Below are positions 9,657 to 19,072 of a DNA stretch of 64,000 bases, in pieces (within the stretch, counting starts at the first letter, position 1; every line of letters starts with the position of its first letter). The stretch is from Formosa agariphila KMM 3901. Its GTDB lineage: Bacteria > Bacteroidota > Bacteroidia > Flavobacteriales > Flavobacteriaceae. The notes beneath the pieces were generated by a model. It did not search any database and had not been told where the DNA came from. It worked only from the letters and a program-made list of their open reading frames with translations. Location: NCBI RefSeq assembly GCF_000723205.1, contig NZ_HG315671.1, positions 3,546,001-3,610,000 on the forward strand, in the 5' to 3' direction. A program made the translations under genes and the position numbers.

Positions 9657-11471
9657 TCACACCGCTTCTTTACTATGTTTCTGAACTTTACGCTGAACGT
9701 TAGAAATTGTAAGTATTACATCCGATTTAATATGAATGCAATCATCTAAACCTGCTTTTATAAGTTCGTCTAAAATTCCTACAGGATTCCCCGCTAATAA
9801 AAGCACTTTGTCACTATTTATCGCTCTAAAGGCTTCAACAAAAGCTAAAGCATAAGCATCGTAATCTGAATCCGAACTACATATAACCACCACTTGAGAT
9901 GCAGATTTGGCACTAGCTTCGGCAGCTTCTTGCGCACTTTCATAACTTTTTTCTTGCCATACTTCAAATCCGCTCACGCCTATAAAATCGTATGCAAATG
10001 CGGCTCTGGCTTTTCGCATGGTTAGGTTTCCAAAACTTGTAAGTTCTACAATTGGTCGTCTTCCAGCTTCTGTAACAATATCTTCAGACACTTTACGTAA
10101 GGCTTCAATTTCTAAAGATGCTCGACGTGGTGTTAATACTTTAGAATTCACTTCTGCTCCTGCAAATAACACATCGGCATTTAAGTGTTCCATTAGGTTT
10201 GGATACTTATTAACTCCAACCATTGGCAAACGTCTCTGGCTAATTAATTTTATTTTAGTCTGACGAATTTCTGCAATTTGCTGCTGAATTTTTTCAGCTT
10301 CAAAAGCAGTATAGAATCCGCCATCTGCTTCAATCGCTTTAAATAATTCTAATGCTTTTAAGGCCACTTGCGTACTCACTTCTTCAACATAATAAGACCC
10401 ATCTACAGGATTAGCCACTTTTCCGAAGTAAGATTCTTCTTTTAAAATGGTTGTAATATTTCCTGAAATCCGACTTGAAAAATCTGAAAATTCATTGAAT
10501 TCTTTATCGTAAGCATCGACTAGAACCCCATCTACATTTCCAAGAATAGCCGACATGGTTTCTGTTGTTGCACGTAACATATTGGTATGTGCATCGGTGA
10601 CAGATTTGGTCCAAACAGATGTTTTTGCCGTTAATGTAAACTTGAAATGTGTTACTGCGTACGTTTCAGCTATTTTGTGAACTAAACTATTTAAAGCCCT
10701 GTATTTACCCATTTCAACAAAATATTCAGAGCCAATAGCCAATTGAATATGTAGCGTATTAAATACCGTTTTAGCGTTGACATTGTAGGCTTCTAATTGC
10801 TCTATAACGTGTACCAAAGCATTAAAAGTGAACGCGATTTCTTGAACTTGATTTGCACCTGAATCTAAAAATGCAGTTCCTGAAATACTCACGGTTTTAA
10901 AGTTTGTAAATCCTGTTCCTAAATCGATTACCTTAGATAATGTTTTAAAAACTGGCCCCTCTAAACGTCCTGTAGTCACATAATTTGAAACAACACCAAG
11001 GTCGAAGTATCCATTTAAATTACTTTTATCTGATACATTTTGTTCTGCATAAGCAAAGAAATTTGTTGCAAAGGCTAACGCATATTCTCCTAAAACAAAA
11101 GATACTGTAATGGTATTTAAATCGATACTTTGTAACAAAGTGGCCACATCGGTTTCCGTTTTTATTTGAAACACCAATCCGTTTATACCTTCCTTAATTG
11201 CTTTTAAAGCCAAAGTATTTCCTTGTGCTGCTGAAGCGACCTCGACACTTCTATAATTGACTAATGCCTGAGCATTTTCACCTGTGTTTTTAAGATATTT
11301 TATAGAGTCTTCGGTAGTATATAAAGGCTGAATATCAATCCCGTTTAAATTTCTCCAAACTAATTTTTTATTGAAATCTCCACCTTTTAAATCTATGTTT
11401 ACTTTTTCCAACCAAGCGTCTTTTGTCACAGGACCAAACTCGGAAAAAAGTGTTTTATTTTTAGTACTCAT
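9657..11471 (-). CDS. mutA: Methylmalonyl-CoA mutase, small subunit
   Basis: 604 residues, homologous over its length to the large subunit but divergent. The C-terminal flavodoxin-like domain lacks DxHxxG, as expected for the non-catalytic partner of the heterodimeric bacterial enzyme. Conserved barrel segments such as SISGTAFLDSGANQVQEIA and ANPVDGSYYVEE (matching WAGSYYVEY in MutB) show the relationship. It stabilises the MutB heterodimer. It sits between the CoA-transferase gene (20 bases upstream) and mutB (71 bases downstream). Confidence 0.95.
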   Translation of the reverse strand: MSTKNKTLFSEFGPVTKDAWLEKVNIDLKGGDFNKKLVWRNLNGIDIQPLYTTEDSIKYLKNTGENAQALVNYRSVEVASAAQGNTLALKAIKEGINGLVFQIKTETDVATLLQSIDLNTITVSFVLGEYALAFATNFFAYAEQNVSDKSNLNGYFDLGVVSNYVTTGRLEGPVFKTLSKVIDLGTGFTNFKTVSISGTAFLDSGANQVQEIAFTFNALVHVIEQLEAYNVNAKTVFNTLHIQLAIGSEYFVEMGKYRALNSLVHKIAETYAVTHFKFTLTAKTSVWTKSVTDAHTNMLRATTETMSAILGNVDGVLVDAYDKEFNEFSDFSSRISGNITTILKEESYFGKVANPVDGSYYVEEVSTQVALKALELFKAIEADGGFYTAFEAEKIQQQIAEIRQTKIKLISQRRLPMVGVNKYPNLMEHLNADVLFAGAEVNSKVLTPRRASLEIEALRKVSEDIVTEAGRRPIVELTSFGNLTMRKARAAFAYDFIGVSGFEVWQEKSYESAQEAAEASAKSASQVVVICSSDSDYDAYALAFVEAFRAINSDKVLLLAGNPVGILDELIKAGLDDCIHIKSDVILTISNVQRKVQKHSKEAV

Positions 11472-11491
11472 ACGATGTGTATTTAGTGTGA

Positions 11492-12778
11492 TTAAATCAT
11501 AACGCTACTTCCGAACCTTTCAAAAATAGCTTTATCTAATTCTTCTCTATAGTCAGGATGCGCAATGTCTCTTAAGGCCATGGCACGCTGTTTTAAGGTT
11601 TTACCAAAAAATTCGGCGACACCATATTCTGTAACGACATATCTGGCATGCGCTCTAGTGGTAACTACACCAGCACCAACTCTTAAAGTTGGAACAATTT
11701 TAGAAACCCCTTTTAAAGTTCTAGAATTTATGGCAATTATAGGTTTCCCGCCTTCAGACAAGGCTGCCCCTCGCATAAAGTCCATTTGTCCGCCAACACC
11801 AGACAACATTCGTGTCCCGATAGAATCTGCACAAACCTGCCCCGTAATATCAATTTCTATAGCCGAGTTTATTGCGGTTACTTTCGGATTCTGCCGAATT
11901 ACAGCAGTATCGTTAACATACGCAATATCCAACATTTCAATCTCAGGATTATCGTCCATAAAATCGTAAAGTCGTCGCGTTCCCATTGCAAATCCAGATA
12001 CAATTTTATTTGGATTTACTTTTTTATGGGCCCCATTCACGATACCCTTCTCCACCAAATTTACGATTCCTTCAGAGAACATCTCGGTATGAACGCCTAA
12101 ATTTTTGTGATTAGTGAGGTACGTTAATACCGCATTAGGAATACCTCCAATTCCCATTTGTAAGGTTGCGCCGTCATCTATAATTCCGGCAACATTTTTA
12201 CCTATGGCTTTTTCTTCTTCTGAAGGTGCCACAAATTTCATTTCGTAAAGGTCTTCATCAACCTCAACACAAGCTGAAAATCGGCTAATATGCACAATGG
12301 CATCTCCGAAAGTTCTTGGCATTTTAGGATTAATCTGGGCGATAATTGTTTTTCCCCTTTCAATACCTGAAATTACAATATCTACAGATACACCTAACGA
12401 GCAAAACCCGTGCTTATCTGGTGGCGACACATTAATTAAAACAACATCTAAGTTCATATATCCTTCACGAAACAAACTTGGAATATCACTTAAAAACACC
12501 GGTATATAATCGGCTGTAATTCCAATCATCTTTCTTATGTTTCCTCCTATAAAAAAGGCACTCGTATAAAAACTATCTTTTAATTCTGGCGCAACATATC
12601 CACATTCGCCTTCTGTATGTAAATGCACAACATTTACACCTCGCAATTCTGGAGCTCTAGCTACCATTGCTTTAATTAACGCTTGAGGTGTTGCCGAACC
12701 ACCTTGAATTAAAATGCGATCTCCCGATTGTATTAATTTTACTGCATCTGCTGCAGACATGTTATTAGGAATGTTCAT
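11492..12778 (-). CDS. Acetyl-CoA hydrolase/transferase family CoA-transferase
   Basis: 428 residues of the family that includes 4-hydroxybutyrate CoA-transferase and propionyl-CoA:succinate CoA-transferase (YgfH/ScpC). The glycine-rich MGIGGIPNAV and the HTEMFSEG segment, which in this family carries the catalytic Glu that forms the glutamyl-CoA intermediate, are both present, followed by DITGQVCADSIG. Its place between the Na+ pump genes and the mutase suggests CoA transfer from propionyl-CoA to succinate or acetate. Length is closer to the 4-hydroxybutyrate-type members (about 430) than to the longer E. coli YgfH, so substrate is not settled. Confidence 0.85.
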   Translation of the reverse strand: MNIPNNMSAADAVKLIQSGDRILIQGGSATPQALIKAMVARAPELRGVNVVHLHTEGECGYVAPELKDSFYTSAFFIGGNIRKMIGITADYIPVFLSDIPSLFREGYMNLDVVLINVSPPDKHGFCSLGVSVDIVISGIERGKTIIAQINPKMPRTFGDAIVHISRFSACVEVDEDLYEMKFVAPSEEEKAIGKNVAGIIDDGATLQMGIGGIPNAVLTYLTNHKNLGVHTEMFSEGIVNLVEKGIVNGAHKKVNPNKIVSGFAMGTRRLYDFMDDNPEIEMLDIAYVNDTAVIRQNPKVTAINSAIEIDITGQVCADSIGTRMLSGVGGQMDFMRGAALSEGGKPIIAINSRTLKGVSKIVPTLRVGAGVVTTRAHARYVVTEYGVAEFFGKTLKQRAMALRDIAHPDYREELDKAIFERFGSSVMI

Positions 12779-12817
12779 AATCTTAATGTTTTAAATTGAC
12801 ATGACGATTAACTTATT

Positions 12818-14140
12818 TTATCCGAAAAAACTTAGAATAATACCCGCAGCAATTGCCGAACCAATAACACCAGCAACATTTGGTGCCATAGCGTGCATTA
12901 ATAAGTAATTCTGCGGATCTGCTTTTAAACCTTCTGCATGTACAACACGTGCACTATCTGGAACGGCAGACACCCCAGCAGCTCCAATTAACGGGTTAAT
13001 TTTTTCATCTCCTTTTAAGAATAAATTCATAAACTTAGCAAACAACAATCCTCCCATGGTAGCAATTACAAATGATATCGCTCCTAAACCGAAGATTAAT
13101 AATGAATCTTTAGTGATAAAGATATCTGCTTGCGTAGATGCTCCCACGGTAACCCCTAGAAGGATGGTTACTATATCTATTAATTTAGTACGTGCTGTAT
13201 CTGCTAAACGTTCTGTTCTTCCAGATTCTTTTAATAAATTTCCAAAGAATAACATTCCTAATAATGGCAATGCACTTGGAGAAATAAACGTGGTTAACAA
13301 TAAAGCCACAACTGGGAAAATCATTTTTTCTTTTTGAGAGACAGCTCTTGGCGGTTTCATTCTAATTAAACGCTCTTTTTTAGAGGTAAGCAGTTTCATA
13401 ATTGGCGGCTGAATGACCGGAACCAATGCCATATAAGAATAAGCGGCAATAGCGATAGGTCCAATTAAGTTTTTAACCGTTGTGCCGTCGGGTAAAACAT
13501 TTATACCATTCGCTAATTTAGACGATAGGAATATGGCTGTAGGCCCATCTGCTCCTCCAATAATTCCTATTGCTCCTGCTTCTGGTAAATTAAAACCTAA
13601 GTAAAGTGCTCCTAAAAATGTTGCGAATACACCAATTTGAGCAGCACCTCCTAGAAGCATTAATTTAGGATTTGCAATAAGCGACGAGAAATCTGTCATG
13701 GCACCAATGCCTAAGAATATTAGAGGCGGATAAATACCTTTTACCACTCCAAAATATAAATAATTTAACACCGAACCTGTTTCGTAAATTCCTGTCTGAT
13801 TTCCGGCGACAAAAGGAATATTTCCTATAATAACACCAGCCCCAATAGGAATTAATAGCAACGGTTCGTAATCGAATTTAATGCCGAGGTAAATAAACAC
13901 TATACCAATAATAATCATGATGATATTCCCACCAGCTGCATTAGCAAAGCCTGTGTATTGATAAAACTGCTTGATACCGCCTAAGGCTTCAGAAACAAAA
14001 CTTCGTTCTGAATAATTGTCTTGTGTAGATACCGAAGTTGTTGCTGTCGTGTTTGTTGCCGAGCTAAGACTTAATCCTAATGCAGGTCTGATAAAAACTA
14101 GCAAAGACAGCACTCCAAATATTAATATTACTTTCTTCAT
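12818..14140 (-). CDS. mmdB: Na+-translocating (methylmalonyl-CoA) decarboxylase, beta subunit
   Basis: 440 residues, a multi-span membrane protein of the OadB/MmdB/GcdB family. The Na+-pathway motif GGADGPTAIF is intact, and the C-terminal LLMHAMAPNVAGVIGSAIAA segment is characteristic. The first 60 or so residues contain an extra hydrophobic stretch and a Ser/Thr-rich linker not needed by the family core. The beta subunit couples decarboxylation of carboxybiotin to Na+ export. Co-location with carboxyltransferase, biotin carrier and gamma-like genes and with mutase genes favours methylmalonyl-CoA over oxaloacetate or glutaconyl-CoA. Gene order A-D-C-B matches that of known methylmalonyl-CoA decarboxylase operons. 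Confidence 0.92.
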   Translation of the reverse strand: MKKVILIFGVLSLLVFIRPALGLSLSSATNTTATTSVSTQDNYSERSFVSEALGGIKQFYQYTGFANAAGGNIIMIIIGIVFIYLGIKFDYEPLLLIPIGAGVIIGNIPFVAGNQTGIYETGSVLNYLYFGVVKGIYPPLIFLGIGAMTDFSSLIANPKLMLLGGAAQIGVFATFLGALYLGFNLPEAGAIGIIGGADGPTAIFLSSKLANGINVLPDGTTVKNLIGPIAIAAYSYMALVPVIQPPIMKLLTSKKERLIRMKPPRAVSQKEKMIFPVVALLLTTFISPSALPLLGMLFFGNLLKESGRTERLADTARTKLIDIVTILLGVTVGASTQADIFITKDSLLIFGLGAISFVIATMGGLLFAKFMNLFLKGDEKINPLIGAAGVSAVPDSARVVHAEGLKADPQNYLLMHAMAPNVAGVIGSAIAAGIILSFFG

Positions 14141-14201
14141 TTTTTTCTGTTTTTAAACATCGTAATACATTTAAAACTAAAATGTACACGTCTGTTAATG
14201 C

Positions 14202-14630
14202 CTATTCTAATTCTATCATTACTTCACTCTGTAAAACTTGCTGTCCGACGGTAACGTTAATGGCCGATACGACTCCCGATTTATCAGAAGTAATGTTATT
14301 TTCCATTTTCATAGCTTCTAGCACAAGTAATAAATCACCAGATTTAACGGTGTCTCCAACTTTTACATTTAGACTTAAAATAACACCAGGAATAGGCGCT
14401 GTAATTTTTGTACTTCCAGAACCTGAGCTAGGATTTTTAATTTTAACAGGCTCTGGTGCGGCTTTAGATGCTGTGCGAACAAGCGTTGGTGTTTTAACCG
14501 TTTTAAGTTCCTCCTTCATTTTAACCGAATACTTGGTCCCGTTTACCTCTAAATCTATAATGTTATTTTCTTGCGAAACAATTCTAACACTATAACTGTT
14601 TTCATTTATATTGAATGTGAAATTTTTCAT
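14202..14630 (-). CDS. mmdC: Biotin carboxyl carrier protein of the Na+ pump decarboxylase
   Basis: 142 residues. The C-terminal half is a biotinyl domain with the EAMKMEN motif, the biotinylated lysine being K108. A middle Pro/Ala/Ser-rich flexible linker (about residues 48-76) precedes it. The N-terminal strand-rich part resembles the carrier arm of pyruvate/oxaloacetate carboxylase family proteins. It shuttles CO2 as carboxybiotin from the carboxyltransferase to the membrane beta subunit. It lies between the gamma-like gene and mmdB in the same operon. Confidence 0.93.
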   Translation of the reverse strand: MKNFTFNINENSYSVRIVSQENNIIDLEVNGTKYSVKMKEELKTVKTPTLVRTASKAAPEPVKIKNPSSGSGSTKITAPIPGVILSLNVKVGDTVKSGDLLLVLEAMKMENNITSDKSGVVSAINVTVGQQVLQSEVMIELE

Positions 14631-14670
14631 ATTTTGATGTCTTTAAATATTCAAAAAAATTAACCTTTAA

Positions 14671-15054
14671 CTACCGCTTATTATACACGCTGTAAATTTT
14701 AGAACTCCAAGGTGAGTAGGCTTTACGTGCTTGTTTAATAGTTAGTATTGCATTTTCGTGATCATGTTGTTCGTTTAAATGCAAGTGGATAGCAGTAGAA
14801 ATTGCTGCAGCAATTTCACCAGTAAAATCTTCATTTACTTTAGGCGAAATCTCTGAGATTTTTCTATCTGGACCTTTAGAAATAAGCTTATATATATAAA
14901 GCATTAAAGGCAAGGCGTATTTAAAGAATAAGGTTAAAATAATTAACCCCGTAAACACAATTAATAAACCCGTTACCAATACAATATAACCTTCCTCAAT
15001 AGGGTCTACAGGAATTGCTTCTTTAACTTGAATTAATGTTAATAGGTATCTCAT
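14671..15054 (-). CDS. mmdD: Decarboxylase delta/gamma subunit (OadG family)
   Basis: 127 residues with one strong membrane helix (about residues 22-48) followed by a soluble tail. The size, position and topology match OadG/MmdD subunits, which hold the carboxyltransferase on the membrane beta subunit. The C-terminal motif around RKAYSPWSSK resembles the Pro/Trp-containing end of OadG-type proteins. Its ATG shares one base with the stop of mmdA (TAATG), implying coupled translation. Sequence conservation in this family is low, so the call leans on context. Confidence 0.82.
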   Translation of the reverse strand: MRYLLTLIQVKEAIPVDPIEEGYIVLVTGLLIVFTGLIILTLFFKYALPLMLYIYKLISKGPDRKISEISPKVNEDFTGEIAAAISTAIHLHLNEQHDHENAILTIKQARKAYSPWSSKIYSVYNKR

Positions 15055-16613
15055 TACAGTGGAATATTAGAATGTTTCTTTGGAGGGTTTACCTCTTTTT
15101 TATTCGCTAACAACTCTAGAGCTCGTACAATTCTAAATCGTGTATTTCTAGGCTCGATAACATCGTCTATAAAACCATATTTTGCAGCCACATACGGATT
15201 AGCAAATTTGGTATTGTACTCATGTTCTTTTTCGTTGATATAAGTTTGTTTCTCACCAGCATCTTCTATTTTTCTAATATTAGACCCTTCTAAAACCTCT
15301 ACTGCTCCTTTTGCTCCCATTACCGCAATTTCTGCAGTTGGCCAGGCGTAGTTTAAATCGCCTCGTAATTGTTTACAACTCATTACATCATGAGCTCCAC
15401 CATACGATTTCCGTAATGTTATGGTTACTTTTGGCACAGTAGCTTCACCATAAGCGAATAGTAATTTAGCCCCATGTAATATGATTCCTGAATATTCTTG
15501 CCCCGTTCCTGGTAAGAATCCTGGTACATCGACTAAAGTGACAATAGGAATATTAAATGCGTCGCAGAATCGTACAAAACGGGCGGCCTTTCTAGACGCT
15601 TCGCAATCCAATACACCTGCATAATATTTAGGCTGATTAGCCACAATACCAACAGAACGCCCATTAAATCTTGCAAATCCAACAACTATATTTCTAGCAT
15701 AATCTCTATGTACTTCTGTAAATTCGCCATTATCTGTTAGTATAGAAATAACATCCACTATATCGTAAGGCTGATTGGCATTTTCTGGAATAATACTATT
15801 TAAAGCATCGTCTTTTCTATCTATTGGATCTATACACGGAATTGAAGGTGCATCTTCTAAATTATTAGATGGTAAATAGCTTAATAACTTTCTAATTAGC
15901 AATAAATTTTCTTCGTCATTATCGGCTAAGAAATGAGACACTCCAGATTTTGTAGAATGAATTTTTGCACCACCTAACTCTTCTGTGGTCACTTGTTCTC
16001 CTGTTACCGATTGTACAACTTTAGGTCCTGTTACAAACATATAACTGGTTTGATCGGTCATGATTGTAAAATCTGTTAATGCCGGAGAATATACTGCTCC
16101 ACCTGCACAAGGTCCTAGTATTGACGATATTTGTGGAATAACCCCAGATGCCATTATATTTCTTTGGAAGATTTCTGCATATCCAGCAAGCGATCTTACA
16201 CCTTCTTGAATACGCGCTCCTCCACTATCGTTAAGTCCAATTACAGGTACACCTATTTTCATAGCCATATCCATAATCTTACATATTTTTAAGGCATAGG
16301 TTTCAGAAAGAGACCCTCCAAAAACTGTAAAATCCTGAGAAAACACATATACAATTCGCCCATCGATGGTTCCGTGTCCTGTAATGACACCATCAGACAA
16401 ATACACTTGTTTATCTAATCCGAACGATTTTGTTCTGTGTGTAACAAACATGTCAAATTCTTCAAAACTATCATCATCCAATAAAATATCGATTCTCTCA
16501 CGAGCGGTTAATTTTCCTTTAGCATGTTGGGAATCGATACGCTTTTCTCCACCACCTAATTTTGCTTTTGCTCTTTTTTCAATGAGCTCATTAATTTTTT
16601 CTTGATTTGCCAT
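15054..16613 (-). CDS. mmdA: Methylmalonyl-CoA decarboxylase alpha subunit (acyl-CoA carboxyltransferase)
   Basis: 519 residues, the standard length of the acetyl/propionyl-CoA carboxyltransferase family. Two crotonase-like halves are visible: [12 protein letters not shown] in the first and [16 protein letters not shown] followed by [15 protein letters not shown] in the second, the oxyanion-hole regions of this family. It moves the carboxyl group from methylmalonyl-CoA to biotin on MmdC. No biotin carboxylase (AccC-like) gene accompanies it, which with mmdB/C/D favours a decarboxylase over a propionyl-CoA carboxylase beta chain. Second gene of the operon, 25 bases after the epimerase. Confidence 0.92.
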   Translation of the reverse strand: MANQEKINELIEKRAKAKLGGGEKRIDSQHAKGKLTARERIDILLDDDSFEEFDMFVTHRTKSFGLDKQVYLSDGVITGHGTIDGRIVYVFSQDFTVFGGSLSETYALKICKIMDMAMKIGVPVIGLNDSGGARIQEGVRSLAGYAEIFQRNIMASGVIPQISSILGPCAGGAVYSPALTDFTIMTDQTSYMFVTGPKVVQSVTGEQVTTEELGGAKIHSTKSGVSHFLADNDEENLLLIRKLLSYLPSNNLEDAPSIPCIDPIDRKDDALNSIIPENANQPYDIVDVISILTDNGEFTEVHRDYARNIVVGFARFNGRSVGIVANQPKYYAGVLDCEASRKAARFVRFCDAFNIPIVTLVDVPGFLPGTGQEYSGIILHGAKLLFAYGEATVPKVTITLRKSYGGAHDVMSCKQLRGDLNYAWPTAEIAVMGAKGAVEVLEGSNIRKIEDAGEKQTYINEKEHEYNTKFANPYVAAKYGFIDDVIEPRNTRFRIVRALELLANKKEVNPPKKHSNIPL

Positions 16614-16638
16614 TGTACCTGTTTTACTTGTGTGATCA

Positions 16639-17046
16639 CTATTTATCTTTTGAACAAAGTTCTGTAAGTACGCCTTGAGTAGATTTAGGATGAAGGAACC
16701 CGATGTTTAATCCTTCTGCGCCCTTTCTAGACGTTTTATCAATTAAAGTTACACCACGTTCTTCGGCTAATTTTAAGGCTTCAGTAGAGTCGTTAACAGC
16801 AAAAGCGATGTGATGCATCCCTTGTCCCTTTTTGGCTATAAATTTGCCTATTGGACCATCTGGAGATGTACTTTCTAATAATTCTATTTTAGTTTGCCCC
16901 ACCATAAAAAAAGCGGTTTTAACTTTCTGGTCTGCAACTTCTTCAATAGAGTAACATTTTAACCCTAAGACACCTTCATAGTACTTTATAGATTCTTCTA
17001 AATTTTCTACTGCAATTCCGATGTGCTCAATATGTGAAATATTCAT
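16639..17046 (-). CDS. mce: Methylmalonyl-CoA epimerase
   Basis: 135 residues of the glyoxalase/VOC fold. It begins with the typical [16 protein letters not shown] and contains GMHHIAFAV and a C-terminal GVLTELC segment; the conserved His and Glu residues are the metal ligands in this family. It interconverts the (R) and (S) epimers of methylmalonyl-CoA, linking the decarboxylase ((S)-specific) to the mutase ((R)-specific). It is the first gene of the operon; the divergent glycosyltransferase starts 176 bases away. Confidence 0.95.
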   Translation of the reverse strand: MNISHIEHIGIAVENLEESIKYYEGVLGLKCYSIEEVADQKVKTAFFMVGQTKIELLESTSPDGPIGKFIAKKGQGMHHIAFAVNDSTEALKLAEERGVTLIDKTSRKGAEGLNIGFLHPKSTQGVLTELCSKDK

Positions 17047-17086
17047 TTTTTAGTTGTTTATTACGGTTAATTAATAATGTACTATA

Positions 17087-17094
17087 CAAAATTA
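17087..17094 (-). promoter_or_regulatory. Bacteroidota -7 element of the propionate operon
   Basis: The minus strand reads TAATTTTG, a full match to TAnnTTTG, about 40 bases before the epimerase start. No clear -33 TTTG is seen at 18-20 bases, so the promoter may need an activator. Confidence 0.4.
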
Positions 17095-17116
17095 CGCTTT
17101 GAATTAAAGATAATTT

Positions 17117-17130
17117 ATGATAGTTATCAT
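17117..17130. promoter_or_regulatory. Candidate operator: ATGATA-N2-TATCAT inverted repeat
   Basis: Perfect 6-bp arms with a two-base spacer, about 25 bases upstream of the epimerase -7 element, at the position of the -33 region. It could bind a dimeric regulator of the propionate operon or of the divergent glycosyltransferase. No regulator gene is adjacent. Confidence 0.3.
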
Positions 17131-17221
17131 GTAAAACAGGCCAATTGACATAGCGATTTCAAACGTTATAAATTACACAATTAACTGTTATACAAGAAAT
17201 TAAATCGATTACAATTTTATT

Positions 17222-18595
17222 ATGACTGCAAAATATTCTGTTAAAAAAACGCCAATAATTTGGATATCACTTTTTCTTAGCCTAATCCTTTTGTACACCA
17301 TTTTTGGTTATCATTTAGAACGTACAGAATATTTTAAGTTAATTAGTCTTTATGTCGCATTATTTTTTGTGAGTTTTAAAATCGTGCAGCTAAATAACAA
17401 GAATATTAATCTATTACTTATCATTTCACTATTAGCCCGATTTGTATTCTTAATGGCCATACCAAATTTGTCTCAAGATTTTTATCGTTTTATTTGGGAT
17501 GGTCGGATGATTTTTGAAGGCTTTAATCCTTATTTGCACACCCCAGATTCTTTTTTATTAAAAGGTATTTTCCCTGTAGCTGATGCACAAATTTTATATA
17601 ATAAAATGGGACCGCTTAGTGCGTCACACTTTACTAATTACCCACCTGTAAGTCAGTTTTGTTATTATGTAGCAGCCCTATTTGCTAAGAATTCCATTTT
17701 AGGACCGGTAATCGTGATGCGAATTTTAATTATTTTGGCCGATTTGATGACGTTTTACTTCGGAAGTAAACTTTTAAAAAACCTCAATCTTCCTGCTCAT
17801 TATATATTTTGGTATATTCTTAATCCATTTATTATAATAGAACTAACGGGTAACTTGCATTTTGAAGGGGTTATGATTTGCTTTTTTGTAATGAGTTTAT
17901 ATCTATTACAAAAACTAAAATGGCAATGGGCTGCAGTTGCTTTTTCACTATCTGTAGCAACCAAACTAATACCTTTAATATTCCTGCCTTTTATATTTAA
18001 ATATCTAAAACTGAAAAAAGGATTTATGTTTTGCGCCATTGTTGGACTACTAAATATAGCTTTATTTCTTCCGTTTATAAGTTCAGAATTTATCACGAAT
18101 TATGCAGAAACTGTTGGCTTGTGGTTTAAAAACTTTGAATTTAATGCCAGCCTATTTAACATCGCTAAATCTATTGGATTTAATATAACCGGACATAACG
18201 AGATTAAACTCATTGGACCTATAATGGCTGTATTAGTAATAATCTATATTGCTATAACAACTTATAAATCGCCTCTAAAACACATGCGTCAGCTATTAAT
18301 ACATATGCTGTTAGTAATTACTATATATTACTTTATGGCAACTACGGTTCATCCGTGGTATGTTAGCCTACTACTTATTTTAGCTGTCTTTACGGGCTAT
18401 AAGTTTCCTTTGGTGTGGAGTCTTAGTATTATATTAAGTTACCTTGCATATGCGAGCTCTGATAACACAGAAAATTTATGGGTAATTGCTTTAGAGTACA
18501 TCCCTGTTTATGCCACCTTTATTTACGAAGTCATCTTAAAAAAACCTATTGGAAACACGAATTACACGCAACAAATATCAGAGCATTCGGTGTAA
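17222..18595 (+). CDS. GT-C type membrane mannosyl/glycosyltransferase (GT87-like)
   Basis: 457 residues with roughly ten or more hydrophobic helices throughout, so an inner-membrane protein. The segment LSQDFYRFIWDGRMIFEG followed by FNPYLHTP is typical of polyprenyl-phosphate-sugar-dependent transferases, with the acidic residue after the first helices as catalytic Asp. It would move a sugar from a lipid-phosphate donor to an acceptor on the periplasmic side. Monocistronic as far as the sequence shows. The acceptor is unknown; GT83-type and PIG-M-like enzymes are alternatives. Confidence 0.75.
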   Translation: MTAKYSVKKTPIIWISLFLSLILLYTIFGYHLERTEYFKLISLYVALFFVSFKIVQLNNKNINLLLIISLLARFVFLMAIPNLSQDFYRFIWDGRMIFEGFNPYLHTPDSFLLKGIFPVADAQILYNKMGPLSASHFTNYPPVSQFCYYVAALFAKNSILGPVIVMRILIILADLMTFYFGSKLLKNLNLPAHYIFWYILNPFIIIELTGNLHFEGVMICFFVMSLYLLQKLKWQWAAVAFSLSVATKLIPLIFLPFIFKYLKLKKGFMFCAIVGLLNIALFLPFISSEFITNYAETVGLWFKNFEFNASLFNIAKSIGFNITGHNEIKLIGPIMAVLVIIYIAITTYKSPLKHMRQLLIHMLLVITIYYFMATTVHPWYVSLLLILAVFTGYKFPLVWSLSIILSYLAYASSDNTENLWVIALEYIPVYATFIYEVILKKPIGNTNYTQQISEHSV

Positions 18596-18687
18596 GATTT
18601 ATTAATCTTAAATTGCCATAAAGCTAGATTTCCCTTGATAAAACTATTAATTTGAACGAAAACAAATAGAAAATGCATAAAAAAAAA

Positions 18688-18715
18688 GGGTAACTAACAC
18701 ATCTGTTAATTACCC
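18688..18715 (-). terminator. Rho-independent terminator of the polyamine operon
   Basis: Minus-strand hairpin with 12-bp arms (GGGTAATTAACA / TGTTAGTTACCC, one G-T wobble), a four-base loop and a run of eight T. It lies about 105 bases after the last gene of the speA operon. Confidence 0.85.
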
Positions 18716-18819
18716 CTATTGGCTAAATTATTTTCTTACATTTTAAGACAAGAAATCTGTAGCGTTGCTTGATTTATAAAAGCACACTTTAAAATATAAT
18801 AGTATTTTTTAATGTCGTT

Positions 18820-19047
18820 TTAAGAAACGAGTTTTAAACTATCTATTCTATAAATAACATCGTCCTTACCAACTGGAACTTCAACAAATGTTATTTTAAA
18901 TGTTTGATCTATATAACTTTCATCATGTTTTAAATCGAATTGTTTTAAAGCACGTGGATGGATTTCATCGAAAATCATATCCTCTCCATTTTCAAACATA
19001 AATGTGTACAATCCGTCTGTATAAGACTGAAAAACAGCAACCTTCAT
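18820..19047 (-). CDS. Small conserved-looking protein of unknown function
   Basis: 75 residues, no signal peptide or membrane segment, net acidic. It begins MKVAVFQSYTDGLYTFMFENG and is predicted mostly beta-strand. I do not recognise a family. Codon use and the compact spacing (25 bases after the preceding gene) support a real gene. It is the last gene of the polyamine operon, just before the terminator, so a role linked to that operon is possible but unproven. Confidence 0.6.
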   Translation of the reverse strand: MKVAVFQSYTDGLYTFMFENGEDMIFDEIHPRALKQFDLKHDESYIDQTFKITFVEVPVGKDDVIYRIDSLKLVS

Positions 19048-19072
19048 TTTAATTTATTTTTATAATATTTTG

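Noticed and set aside
11565-11969. 134-residue plus-strand frame
   Set aside because: Antisense to the CoA-transferase gene, which has clear family motifs and operon context.
14182-14595. 137-residue plus-strand frame
   Set aside because: Antisense to the biotin carrier gene, which carries EAMKMEN.
18593-18610. 7-bp hairpin at the end of the GT-C gene as a terminator
   Set aside because: Short AT-rich stem overlapping the stop codon without a T-run; could be chance.
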